From CAYZWU01 sp964482235 (lineage in GTDB: Bacteria; Planctomycetota; B15-G4; CAYZWU01): a stretch of DNA of 33,895 nucleotides. This document shows positions 25,146 to 33,722 of this stretch, piece by piece. The position numbers and the translations under genes were made by a program. The notes beneath the pieces are model-generated. The model had not been told where the DNA came from. It saw nothing but the letters and a program-made list of their open reading frames with translations, and ran no database searches. The DNA lies in contig CAYZWU010000057.1 of assembly GCA_964482235.1 (NCBI GenBank), forward strand, positions 1 through 33,895, written 5' to 3'. How positions within the stretch are numbered: the stretch's first letter is position 1; every line of letters starts with the position of its first letter.

Positions 25146-26276
25146 TCACGTGGACCGGTAGAACGTTCTGACAGCATCCGCCACGTAGGCACGCTGCTCG
25201 CTAGTCAGCTCGGTATAAACGGGCAGGGCCAGGACCTCGCCGGCCATGGCCTCGCTGACGGGGAAATCGCCGGCCTTGTATCCCAGCCCGGCAAAGCAGG
25301 CCTGCAGGTGAAGGGGAACGGGATAGTAGACCGCGTGACCGATCTGCTTCTCCCTCAGAAACCCGATCAGCCGGTCCCTCTCCTTCACGCGGATGACGAA
25401 CTGGTTGTAGATGTGGCGCTCCTGACTCTCGACCGGCAGGACGACCTCCCTCTCGGCAAGACCCGCTTCCTCGAAGCGCTTGCGGTAGTCGGCGACGTTA
25501 CGCCTTCTCCCGTCGGTCCATTGGTCGAGGTGCTTCAGCTTGATCCTCAGGACGGCTGCCTGGAGCGCGTCGAGGCGGAAGTTCCCGCCCACCACATCGT
25601 GGAGGTACCCGGACGGAGCGCCGTGCACCCTGAGAAGAGCGATCTTCCCGGCCAGGTCGCTGTCGTTCGTCACCACGAGGCCGCCGTCGCCGAACCCGCC
25701 CAGGTTCTTCGAGGGAAAGAAGGAGAAGCAGCCGGCGTTGCCCATCGATCCGGCCCGGCGGCCGCGATAGACGGCGCCCACCGCCTGGGCCGCGTCCTCC
25801 ACCACGGAGACGCCGCGGCCGGCCGCCGCCTCGAGGATCGGATCCATCTCGGCGCACTGGCCGTAGATGTGCACAGGCAGGACTGCCTTCGTCCGCTCGG
25901 TGAAAGCCGCCTCGATCCCGGCGGGATCGATATTGTACGTCTCCGGCTCGATGTCCACGAACACGGGCACGGCCCCGAGACGGACGATGCACCCGCCGGT
26001 GGCAAAAAAAGTGAAGGGTGTCGTGATCACCTCGTCGCCCGGCCCCACGCCGAGGGCCATGAGCGCGACGAGAATGGCATCCGATCCCGACGAGACCCCG
26101 ACGGCGTGCCGCGTGCCGCAGTAGGCGGCCATCTCCTTCTCGAAGGCCTCCACTTCAGGGCCGAGGATGAACCTCTGGCTCTCCATCACCTCGTCGACCT
26201 TCGCCCTGATCTCCTCCCGGATCGGCTCGTACTGAGCCTTGAGGTCCAGAAGGGGAACGCCATTGATCCCGCTCAT
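25146..26276 (-). CDS. DegT/DnrJ/EryC1/StrS-family sugar aminotransferase
   Basis: A PLP-dependent aminotransferase of 376 residues that transfers an amino group to a nucleotide-linked keto sugar, as in WbpE-, FdtB- or PglE-type enzymes. Motifs in order are PLLDLKAQY at the N-terminus, GVSSGSDAI near 60-67, the cofactor-binding VEDAAQA (D161, Q164), and the Schiff-base lysine in FFPSKNLGGFGDGG (K190). The partner loop NFRLDALQAAVL and the C-terminal GHAVYYPVPLHLQ complete the family pattern. The ATG at 26274-26276 has GGGAG upstream. It follows the M29-type aminopeptidase gene on the same strand after 74 bases. It would feed surface amino-sugar synthesis, but other sugar genes in the window are 12 kb away. 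Confidence 0.94.
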   Translation of the reverse strand: MSGINGVPLLDLKAQYEPIREEIRAKVDEVMESQRFILGPEVEAFEKEMAAYCGTRHAVGVSSGSDAILVALMALGVGPGDEVITTPFTFFATGGCIVRLGAVPVFVDIEPETYNIDPAGIEAAFTERTKAVLPVHIYGQCAEMDPILEAAAGRGVSVVEDAAQAVGAVYRGRRAGSMGNAGCFSFFPSKNLGGFGDGGLVVTNDSDLAGKIALLRVHGAPSGYLHDVVGGNFRLDALQAAVLRIKLKHLDQWTDGRRRNVADYRKRFEEAGLAEREVVLPVESQERHIYNQFVIRVKERDRLIGFLREKQIGHAVYYPVPLHLQACFAGLGYKAGDFPVSEAMAGEVLALPVYTELTSEQRAYVADAVRTFYRST

Positions 26277-26350
26277 GCTTGACTCCCCAATGCCCCGGCG
26301 GCCGGGAACGCCGCCGGGCCGTTTGCAGTAGAAATCGATGTATGCTCGGA

Positions 26351-27367
26351 CTAGATGGTGAAAACGCCGTCCTTCATGATGGCCTGGCCTTCCACGACGA
26401 TGGTGGTCTTCCTCAGGACTGCGTCGCAGTGGGCGTCGCTTTTCCAGTCGGAGCCCGTCTTCTCGGGATAGCCGTGCCCGACGGCAACGTGGATGCCGGG
26501 GAACTTCTCATCCTGCAGGAGGTTGCCCACCAGCTTCTCCAGCCCGATGTTGGTTCCGATGGCGAACTCGCCGATCCGGTTGGCGTTCTCGTCCTGCTTC
26601 ATGTAGTCGCCGAACTCCTTGACCAGGTCGCCGTTGTCGCAGGTGAGCTTGACCACCCTCGAATCCTTCACCTCGAGGGTGAGGGGCGTCTCGTGGAGCA
26701 GGCCGTAGGCTTCGGAGAAGTAGTCGCCCAGCACGCCGTCCACGACGATGATCCCCTCGGGAATGCTCTTCACGCAGGTGAAGACCTCGCCGTCGGGCAG
26801 GTTCGACCAGTCCTTCGAGCTGATCAGGCCGTCGGAGACCTTCCATCGCCAGTCGAGGTTGAACTTGGCGGTGAAATCAGTCCCGGCCGGCGTGGTGACG
26901 GTGATCGTGCCGGCGGTCTTCACGATGTCGTGGACCTTGCGGCTCATCTCCTGGACCTTGGCGTAGTCCACCGACATGCCGGTGCACATCAGCTCGTCGT
27001 TGATGCCGGGCATGTGGGCGTGGCGGAGCTTCTCGTTCTTCTCGATGTAGCCGATCATCGGCATGCGGAAGCTCTGGAGCTCGCCCTTCTTTCCCGAGGC
27101 GCTGTAGAAGCTCACGTCGGCGTCCGACATCTCCAGTCCGATCGACTCGGGAAAGACGAGAGGATTCTCGCCATCGTCGGGCCGACTACCGAACTCCTCC
27201 ATGACAAAGGACTTAATATTGCCCGGACTGATCTCCCCGGCATACTTCTCGATCTCGGCCGCGATGTGCTTCGCGCTGTTATCGGTGATGATCACCACCT
27301 TCTCGCCCGGCTGCACCCGGACGCAATTCTTGACCGCCTGCTCGGCGCCGTATGTCACGCTGCCCAT
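26351..27367 (-). CDS. M29-type (AmpT/PepS-like) aminopeptidase
   Basis: A putative metal-dependent aminopeptidase of the M29 family, 338 residues, somewhat shorter than the roughly 400-residue thermophilic AmpT type. The N-terminal domain carries CVRVQPGEKVVIITD. The C-terminal catalytic half has EFAIGTNIG, HVAVGHGYP and the HxD motif HCD near residues 313-315 followed by VVEGQAIMKDGVF, consistent with the dinuclear site of the family. I have not verified each metal ligand. The frame reaches 27412, but the ATG at 27365-27367 has AAGGAG seven bases upstream. It is the first gene of a minus-strand series and is transcribed divergently from the GTPase gene, sharing the palindromic-repeat region at 27471-27521. 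Confidence 0.8.
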   Translation of the reverse strand: MGSVTYGAEQAVKNCVRVQPGEKVVIITDNSAKHIAAEIEKYAGEISPGNIKSFVMEEFGSRPDDGENPLVFPESIGLEMSDADVSFYSASGKKGELQSFRMPMIGYIEKNEKLRHAHMPGINDELMCTGMSVDYAKVQEMSRKVHDIVKTAGTITVTTPAGTDFTAKFNLDWRWKVSDGLISSKDWSNLPDGEVFTCVKSIPEGIIVVDGVLGDYFSEAYGLLHETPLTLEVKDSRVVKLTCDNGDLVKEFGDYMKQDENANRIGEFAIGTNIGLEKLVGNLLQDEKFPGIHVAVGHGYPEKTGSDWKSDAHCDAVLRKTTIVVEGQAIMKDGVFTI

Positions 27368-27481
27368 GGCATTCTCCTTATGCTCTCCTCGGATTCGAAA
27401 GAAATCCCACAATATCGGACCCTCTTCCCTGTTTCCATAAAAATGCTGATGACGAAAAACCGATTAACTTATATAGTCGAC

Positions 27482-27517
27482 CCGATCGACTCGGTCGATC
27501 CGATCGACTCGGTCGAT
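27482..27517. repeat. Two tandem 18-bp palindromic repeats in a divergent promoter region
   Basis: CCGATCGACTCGGTCGAT occurs at 27482-27499 and again, identically, at 27500-27517, followed by CGGG. Each copy contains the near-palindrome ATCGA-CTCGG-TCGAT, and the whole stretch pairs as CCCGATCGA...TCGATCGGG. Immediately to the left is an AT-rich core, TTATATAGT (27469-27477), that could be a -10 box on either strand. The arrangement, between the divergent aminopeptidase and GTPase genes, suggests a double operator. The bound protein is unknown. Confidence 0.75.
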
Positions 27518-27563
27518 CGGGCAAAACCGCTGGCAAGCAGCATGTCGTACCTCCGGAGGCGCA

Positions 27564-29360
27564 ATGACCCAGGAAGGCATTCTCAGTTCGGTTCACACCG
27601 AGATTCTCGATATGGAGCGCGAGGCGCTCACGCAGCTCTTCGATGTGGCCGAAACACTCGACCCGGCATCGGACCTCACCCGGCACGCCAAGGGGATCCT
27701 CGAGCACCTGGACGAGTTCTTCCTTCTCGTGGTCGTGGGCGAGGTGAAGTCGGGCAAATCGGCGTTCATCAACTCGATCCTGGGCAGGAAGGTCTGCCCC
27801 GAGGGCCCCACCCCGGTGACCGACAGGATCAACGTCCTCTCCTTCGGCGAGAAGGAGTCGGAGCGCACGGTGGACGAGTTCGTGGTCGAACGGCTCTATC
27901 CCCTGGAGATCCTGCGCAACCTGAGCATCGTCGACACGCCGGGCACCAACTCGATCATCCTTCGCCACCAGGAGATCACCGAGGAGTTCATCCCCAAGGC
28001 GGACCTGATCCTCTTCGCCACGTCGATCGACAGGCCCCTGTCCGAGACGGAGCGACAGTTCCTGTCGTACATCTCCGACGAGTGGCGCCGGAACATCATC
28101 GTGATACTGACCAAGATCGATACGCGGGAGAAGGACGAGATCGAGGAGGTCGAGGAGTACATCGCCCAGAACCTCAAATCGAGACTGAATATCGAGACAT
28201 TGATCTTCCCCGTCTCGGCCAAGGAGGCGCAGCGGAGCCGGACGGACAACGACGAGGCGCTCTTCGACAAGAGCCGCCTGGGCGCCGTGGAGGCCTTCAT
28301 CCGCGACCGGCTCACCGAGGTGGAGAAGCTCAAGATCAAGCTCCTGTCGCCGGTGGACGCGGGCCTCTCCGTGGCCGCTAACCTCGAGAAGATCATGAAG
28401 CACCGGCGCGAGGTGCTGGAAGACGACTTCAGGACCCTCAAGAGCCTTGACGCCCAGGTCGCCCTCACCTGCACCGGACTCGAGGAGCGGACGCACAAGT
28501 ACATCACCCGCCTCTACGAGCTCCTGCGCGAGTTCGAGCGGCGGGGCCGCGACTTCCTCGAGGACCGGATCCGCCTCAAGTCGTTCAGCCTGCTCCGCGA
28601 TCCCGAGAGGTTCAAGCGCCTCTTCGAGGAGAAGGTGGTGGGCGATCTCAAGGAGAAGGTGGACGAGGTGATGCACGGCGCGGTCGACTGGCTGATGAAG
28701 GAGTCGATCGGCCTCTTCGAGAAGACCGTCTCCTTCATCGTCGAGCACGTCAAGAAGGACACGGCCGGCGAGCTGGTGCTCGGCAAGCCGGACGTCGCCT
28801 TCGACTACAACCGCGAGCAGGTCTTCGAGACGGTGAAGGGCGATTTCGAGCGGCAGATCGGCGAGTTCGACATCAAGGGCGAGTGCAACCGGATCATGGC
28901 CACGTCCTACAAGTCCGTGCTCGGCTTCTTCGGCGTGGAGCTGGGCGCCGTGAGCCTCGGCGTTCTCCTCACCGCCCTCTTCCACACGACGCTGCTCGAC
29001 GTGTCGGGCGTCCTGCTCGCCAGCGCCGTGGCCCTGTCGGGATTCTTCATCCTGCCGGCCAAGAAGCGGCGCGTGGTCCGCGAGTTCACGGCCCGCGTCG
29101 ACAAGCTGGCCGTGGAGCTCCGCAACACGCTCGAGGCCCAGTTCAGCCGGGAGATCCAGGCCTCCCTGGAGAAGATCCGCGCCGGCTACGACCCCTACAT
29201 GACCTTCTACAAGGCCGAATCCGAGCGCGTCGAAAAGGCGGGCCTCGACCTGAAGGCCTGCCGCGGCAGGCTCCGCGAGCTGAAGGAGCGGATCGCCGCC
29301 ATCAGCGAGGAGAATGCGCCCTGCAGCGATGACGATGCTCCCGGTGAAGAGGGCGGATAG
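27564..29360 (+). CDS. Bacterial dynamin-like GTPase
   Basis: A 598-residue large GTPase of the dynamin superfamily. The G domain (about 50-260) has G1 GEVKSGKSA (59-67), a threonine switch in GPTPVTDR, G3 DTPG (124-127) and G4 TKID (183-186). A long helical stalk (about 265-440, rich in charged residues, e.g. RHKYITRLYELLREFERRGRDF) leads to a hydrophobic membrane-binding paddle near residues 450-497 (SLGVLLTALFHTTLLDVSGVLLAS). After it, residues about 500-580 return as helices. This is the layout of bacterial dynamin-like proteins that bend, fuse or mend membranes. The ATG at 27564 is preceded by GGAGG four bases away. It is the only gene on its strand here, divergent from the aminopeptidase, with no second dynamin gene beside it. 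Membrane repair or stress defence is an inference from the family. Confidence 0.88.
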   Translation: MTQEGILSSVHTEILDMEREALTQLFDVAETLDPASDLTRHAKGILEHLDEFFLLVVVGEVKSGKSAFINSILGRKVCPEGPTPVTDRINVLSFGEKESERTVDEFVVERLYPLEILRNLSIVDTPGTNSIILRHQEITEEFIPKADLILFATSIDRPLSETERQFLSYISDEWRRNIIVILTKIDTREKDEIEEVEEYIAQNLKSRLNIETLIFPVSAKEAQRSRTDNDEALFDKSRLGAVEAFIRDRLTEVEKLKIKLLSPVDAGLSVAANLEKIMKHRREVLEDDFRTLKSLDAQVALTCTGLEERTHKYITRLYELLREFERRGRDFLEDRIRLKSFSLLRDPERFKRLFEEKVVGDLKEKVDEVMHGAVDWLMKESIGLFEKTVSFIVEHVKKDTAGELVLGKPDVAFDYNREQVFETVKGDFERQIGEFDIKGECNRIMATSYKSVLGFFGVELGAVSLGVLLTALFHTTLLDVSGVLLASAVALSGFFILPAKKRRVVREFTARVDKLAVELRNTLEAQFSREIQASLEKIRAGYDPYMTFYKAESERVEKAGLDLKACRGRLRELKERIAAISEENAPCSDDDAPGEEGG

Positions 29361-29458
29361 GAAAACCGCGATCATTCAACCGGCTTGACCTGCCTGATCC
29401 TTGAATCCGGGATCACTGCTTGGCACTGGTCATTACCCGAAAACAACACGCCGCGTAT

Positions 29459-32400
29459 CTAACGCATCTTACCCTCACGTTTGGAAGCCGATCGTTTGAG
29501 CAGTACGCGCAGCGCCGCACTCCGCAGATCGCTTCCGAGAGTCTTGTCCGCGCGCAGGTGGTCGGCCACGCTCAGCGGATCACCGAGTTCCTCGAGCAAT
29601 CGAACCACGAGCGGCTCACTCTCGCGGCGAAGATCCTTGTTCCGCTGGATCTGTCGCCAGCGCTGGTCAGGCGGAACCGAATCCCAGAGCCGGACGGTGC
29701 CGTCGCCAGAGGCGGACGCTATCCTGGTTCCATCGGGATTGAAGCACACGGAGTGCACATAGTTGGTGTGGTCCTGCAGCATGCCGGACTGCTCGAAAGT
29801 CCCAGCATCCCACAGGATGATGTTGCAGTCGCTTCCGCCCGATACTATCCGGCTTCCGTCGGGACTGTAGTTGACGGAATAGACCTTTCCCGTATGCCCT
29901 TCCAGAACCGCCAGCTCCTCGCCGCTGTCAAGATCCCATACCTTGACGATTCCCTTCTCATCCCCGGAAACGAGCCTGTTCGTATCCAGGTTGAATGCCA
30001 CTGCAAGCACGAGACAGTCGTGCATGCCGACTTGCCTCAAAATCTTGCCTGTAACACGATCCATGATGCAGATCTCACCTGAATCTTGACCCACCGCAAG
30101 CAGCGAACGATCCCAGCTCAGAGCCGTGCGTTCTCCTGCACTGCCTGCATACTTCGCGCCACTCGCGGCGAAGTCGAAATAGAACGATCCCTGCTGGGCA
30201 TTTTGCGTCTTCGATTCAGGAAGAGCCTTGTCCGCGGTCGCCCTTGGAAGGGTGACTTGACATCCCGTGGCAGTATCCCAGACCTCGCTTCCGATCAGAC
30301 TCCTTCCATCAGGCGTGAAACTCAACCTGTATCGAGCATCGGTTGCCGGCAATGCGGCAAGCGGTTCGCCAGTCAATGCGTCCCAGAGGCGTACTGTCTT
30401 GTCCCACCCGCCGGAGGCGATCAGCATTCCATCGGGACTGAAGGTGACACGGTAGAGGTAGCTGCTATGTCCCTCGAGAACGAGCGAGGCACCAGATCTC
30501 AGAGCCCACAAACCCGCCCCAAGGGTGTTAGCCCCTACAAGCCACGCTTCGTCAAAGGCAAAATTCAGCGATGAGAGGCATAACCCGGAAATCTCCGTGG
30601 CAAGGACGCGAGTTGCCGTACCACGATCATGATCCCAGATGCGCGTCGTGCCATCCTTTGACGCACTCGCCAGATAATGCCCGTCACGTGAAAAAGCGAG
30701 AGCCGTAACAGAGGCAGTATGTCCGAAAAGGACCTTCTCTTCTTCAAGCGTGGCAGCGTCCAGGATACGGATCATGTTCTGTGTTTGTCCTATGGCAAGG
30801 TGTGCTCCATCGGGACTGAATGCCATCACCTCGCACCCCTCCCCGACAAGGCCGATCAATCTATAAGCGAGGCATTCACCTGATGTTGTATAGATGCAGA
30901 GAAAATAGGGGCCTTTCAATACCATGTGGTCGCCCCAGTTCCTCCCGCACAGGGCGAAACGGGAACCATCCAACGAAAAGACGGCATGCTCCGCGTAGGC
31001 CGGATAGGGAGTGGTATTTAAGCGGCAAAGACCCGTGGCCGTTTCCATGAGCACGGCACCCTCCTCGCACCAACTGATCAGGAGCAGAGAACCGTCCGGG
31101 TTGAAGCAGATATTGCTGATTTCCGCCAGGACCAAAGGCACTTCAAGCAATCGATCTCGTGTCTCGGTGTTCCAGACGATCAGTTTTTGCTTGGTCCTGG
31201 AAATTGCCGCCAGGTGCGATCCATTAAATGAAAGAACCGGTAGAATCAGTCCTTCATAGTCGCCGAAAACTCCGCGCGCTTCACCTGAGGAAAGATCGAT
31301 CAGCTCAATATCGTCTCCGCGCACAAGCGAGGCGATGGGAGTGCCGTCGGAGTAACATGCAGTGCTTGTTGCGCCGGACTTCTTATAGTTCCTGAGCCAA
31401 TGGTTTGAGTTGGGACGATTCAGGTGTTGCGTGAAACGCGACGTGAAACGCGCATTCAGGTGCCTCCATTCCCAGCCCCGGAATTCCTCTGGAACGGCTT
31501 CGAGTAGTATGGATGCCCCTGGAGGATCCGATTCCCCGATCGTATTGGCTGTTTTCATGTTCAGTCGATGCATCGCGCGACGCATCCCCTCCTCGCTGGT
31601 CAGGGCGCGCTGCTCGTTTTGCATGGCCTGGAAAGCGAAGGAAAGCGCCGTGATGGTCCCGGCGATCAGGATCAGGAACGACATCGCTATTCCGATCACG
31701 AGCCCCTTGTTTCGCCGGGCGAACTTCTTGAGCTGATAGAGCGCGCTCGGAGGGTGGGCGAAAATCGGCTCATTGGCCAGATAGCGCCGGATATCCGCGG
31801 CCAGTTCCGCTGCGGACGCGTACCTTCGCTCGCGGTCCTTCTCGATGGCCTTGTTTACGATAGTGTCGACGTCGCCGCGAAAGACCGACCGGATCGATCC
31901 GAGCCTGGTGGGCTCCTCCTCGCGAATGATGCGAGCCGCCTCGGGAATGGATTTGGTCCTCAGGTCGAAGGGCGGATGTCCGGCGAGCAGCTCGTAGAGA
32001 ATGACACCGATCGCGTAGATGTCGCTGCGGGAATCCAGCAGGCGCGAGTCGCCGGCCACCTGCTCCGGGCTCATGTACGTTATGGTTCCAACGAGCTTTC
32101 CCACATCGGTCCCCATCGTGGTCAGCTGCACATCCCCGTCAGTGGCTCGCGCCACACCGAAGTCGAGCACCTTGGGCTGGCCCAGCCGGGCGAACGGTGA
32201 AGCGCCGTCCATGCCCGTGTGGGAGGACACCTCCACGACAAGTACATTGCCCGGCTTCAGGTCGCGATGCACGATCCCCTTCAGGTGTGCATGGTGCACC
32301 GCGTCGCAGATTCGGGCCACCACCTCCAGCCGCGCCCGGATACCGAGATCGTGCTGCTTTGCATACAACCCGAGCTTGACGCCGGCAATGTATTCCATGG

Positions 32401-32917
32401 CGAAAAAGGGCAGGCTGCCTCTTTCCGTCTCCACCTTGCCGGCTTCGAGGATCTGCGCGATGCCGGGATGCTGGAGCATTCCCAGAACCTCGGCCTCGAA
32501 CTGGAATCGCTTGTACAGGCTCGGCGACATCAGATCGGGACGGATCACTTTCAACGCCACGGGGCGGCGGGGATGCTCCTGCTCCGCGAGGTAGACCGTG
32601 CCCATGCCGCCCTCGCCGATCTTCTCCAGGATGCGGTACGGCCCGATCTTCCCGGGCATCAGGGAGGGCCGTGCGGTCTCGGAATCCTCCCTCTCGATGC
32701 CGACGGCCTCGGAGAGCCCCTCGTGCATCCTTTCGAACACCCTCTGATCGAATCCATCTCCCCCATCTTCATCATGCTTCAGCAGCTGCTCCACTTCACG
32801 GAGCAGATCGTCATCGCCCGCGCAGGCTCGCTCCAGGAAGGTCACGCGCTCGCCGCCCTCGAGCTCGATCGCTTCGAGAAAGACAGCCTGGATGCGTTCG
32901 TATCTTTGCCTGTCCAT
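29459..32917 (-). CDS. Ser/Thr protein kinase with WD40-repeat sensor domain
   Basis: A 1152-residue membrane kinase. After an N-terminal segment typical of this class (FLERACAGDDDLLREVEQLL, residues 28-47), the kinase domain spans about 93-375. It shows the glycine loop GEGGMG (101-106), K123, the catalytic loop HRDLKPGN (217-224), DFG (252-254) and YMSPEQ. All catalytic residues are intact. One transmembrane helix follows (about 405-428), then the motif GWEWRHL near 481, and about ten WD40 blades from residue 520 to 1100, so the propeller lies outside the membrane. Repeats with the Ser-Ala-D-T-RLWD pattern (GHTASVTALAFSRDG, EGHTGKVYSVNYSPDGS) are clear. It starts two bases after the ECF-like sigma gene's stop and is very probably translationally coupled. 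The WD40 part is visibly less GC-rich than ligA. Confidence 0.92.
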   Translation of the reverse strand: MDRQRYERIQAVFLEAIELEGGERVTFLERACAGDDDLLREVEQLLKHDEDGGDGFDQRVFERMHEGLSEAVGIEREDSETARPSLMPGKIGPYRILEKIGEGGMGTVYLAEQEHPRRPVALKVIRPDLMSPSLYKRFQFEAEVLGMLQHPGIAQILEAGKVETERGSLPFFAMEYIAGVKLGLYAKQHDLGIRARLEVVARICDAVHHAHLKGIVHRDLKPGNVLVVEVSSHTGMDGASPFARLGQPKVLDFGVARATDGDVQLTTMGTDVGKLVGTITYMSPEQVAGDSRLLDSRSDIYAIGVILYELLAGHPPFDLRTKSIPEAARIIREEEPTRLGSIRSVFRGDVDTIVNKAIEKDRERRYASAAELAADIRRYLANEPIFAHPPSALYQLKKFARRNKGLVIGIAMSFLILIAGTITALSFAFQAMQNEQRALTSEEGMRRAMHRLNMKTANTIGESDPPGASILLEAVPEEFRGWEWRHLNARFTSRFTQHLNRPNSNHWLRNYKKSGATSTACYSDGTPIASLVRGDDIELIDLSSGEARGVFGDYEGLILPVLSFNGSHLAAISRTKQKLIVWNTETRDRLLEVPLVLAEISNICFNPDGSLLLISWCEEGAVLMETATGLCRLNTTPYPAYAEHAVFSLDGSRFALCGRNWGDHMVLKGPYFLCIYTTSGECLAYRLIGLVGEGCEVMAFSPDGAHLAIGQTQNMIRILDAATLEEEKVLFGHTASVTALAFSRDGHYLASASKDGTTRIWDHDRGTATRVLATEISGLCLSSLNFAFDEAWLVGANTLGAGLWALRSGASLVLEGHSSYLYRVTFSPDGMLIASGGWDKTVRLWDALTGEPLAALPATDARYRLSFTPDGRSLIGSEVWDTATGCQVTLPRATADKALPESKTQNAQQGSFYFDFAASGAKYAGSAGERTALSWDRSLLAVGQDSGEICIMDRVTGKILRQVGMHDCLVLAVAFNLDTNRLVSGDEKGIVKVWDLDSGEELAVLEGHTGKVYSVNYSPDGSRIVSGGSDCNIILWDAGTFEQSGMLQDHTNYVHSVCFNPDGTRIASASGDGTVRLWDSVPPDQRWRQIQRNKDLRRESEPLVVRLLEELGDPLSVADHLRADKTLGSDLRSAALRVLLKRSASKREGKMR

Positions 32918-32919
32918 GA

Positions 32920-33495
32920 CTAGATCTTGCCGCTAAGCTCTGACTTCAGAAAAGCGCGGGCCATGCGCCACTCGCGACGAACGGTGCGCGAACTCACATC
33001 GAGAACATGGGCGATTTCAATCTCGCTCAGCCCCGCCAGGAAACGCATCTCCACGATCCGGGCCTGCCGCGGAGAGAGCTCGGTCAGCTTGTTCAAGGCC
33101 TCGCCAAGATCTGTGAGATCGATCTCGGATTCCTCATGTGGCGGCGTCACCAGCCCCGAAAGGGTGACGCGCTGCTTTCCCCCACCCCGTTTGACGGCCT
33201 TCTTGCTTTGTGCATGGTTGATAAGGATCTGACGCATCGCCCTGGCTGCCGTGGCAAAAATATGGGCCCGGCTCTTCCAGTCCGCATCCTTGGCTCCTGT
33301 CAGCTTGATGAATACCTCGTGCACCAGGGCCGTGGGCTGCAGGGTGTGATCGGGATCCTGCAATTGAAAGTAGCTGCCCGCCAAGGCGCGGAGTTCCCTG
33401 TAAAGCGCGGGCAGCAGCTGTTTGGCGGCTGATTCGTTCCCCTGACCGATTTGGGCCAGAAGTTCGGTTAAATCCCTCGAAGACTCATCTTCCAT
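32920..33495 (-). CDS. ECF-like sigma factor (sigma-70, TIGR02999-type)
   Basis: A 191-residue sigma factor of the ECF-like group frequently paired with Ser/Thr kinases in Planctomycetota and Acidobacteriota. The region-2-like part is seen in LLPALYRELRALAGSYFQ and HTLQPTALVHEVFIKL (about residues 27-70). The region-4 helix-turn-helix is LSPRQARIVEMRFLAGLSEIEIAHVLDVSSRTVRREWRMARAFL (about 138-185). The frame extends to 33630, but the ATG at 33493-33495 with GAGG upstream starts at the family's N-terminus. Its stop (TAG at 32920-32922) is two bases from the kinase start. A candidate promoter is at 33568-33597. The kinase could activate or control it; no anti-sigma is nearby. Confidence 0.9.
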   Translation of the reverse strand: MEDESSRDLTELLAQIGQGNESAAKQLLPALYRELRALAGSYFQLQDPDHTLQPTALVHEVFIKLTGAKDADWKSRAHIFATAARAMRQILINHAQSKKAVKRGGGKQRVTLSGLVTPPHEESEIDLTDLGEALNKLTELSPRQARIVEMRFLAGLSEIEIAHVLDVSSRTVRREWRMARAFLKSELSGKI

Positions 33496-33567
33496 CGCTT
33501 TGACCTCGATCAAGGATTCAAATCTTGTCGTCAGCGTAAGCGATTTCAAGTCAATGATTAATATTAA

Positions 33568-33597
33568 ATTATATCGAAGCGTAGTTCCCTGCCACAA
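33568..33597 (-). promoter_or_regulatory. Candidate promoter of the sigma-kinase operon
   Basis: On the minus strand a perfect TATAAT (33568-33573) is preceded, after 18 bases, by TTGTGG (33592-33597), which matches only three of six -35 bases. The surrounding 33540-33580 is strongly AT-rich. The start of transcription would lie near 33562, about 65 bases before the sigma-factor ATG. Confidence 0.4.
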
Positions 33598-33722
33598 CCT
33601 TTTCCCTTCCAGAAATACAGAAAACTTCATTTTTCATGTCCCCTGACTCGCCCCGTTCCTGTGGATGTACTGGAGGGATAGGAAGTTCTTATCCAGACAA
33701 TGATTCTGCAGGAGGTATAAAA

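Noticed and set aside
29395..29415. 6-bp hairpin between the convergent GTPase and kinase genes
   Set aside because: Stem of only six pairs and no T-run on either strand; too weak to call a terminator.
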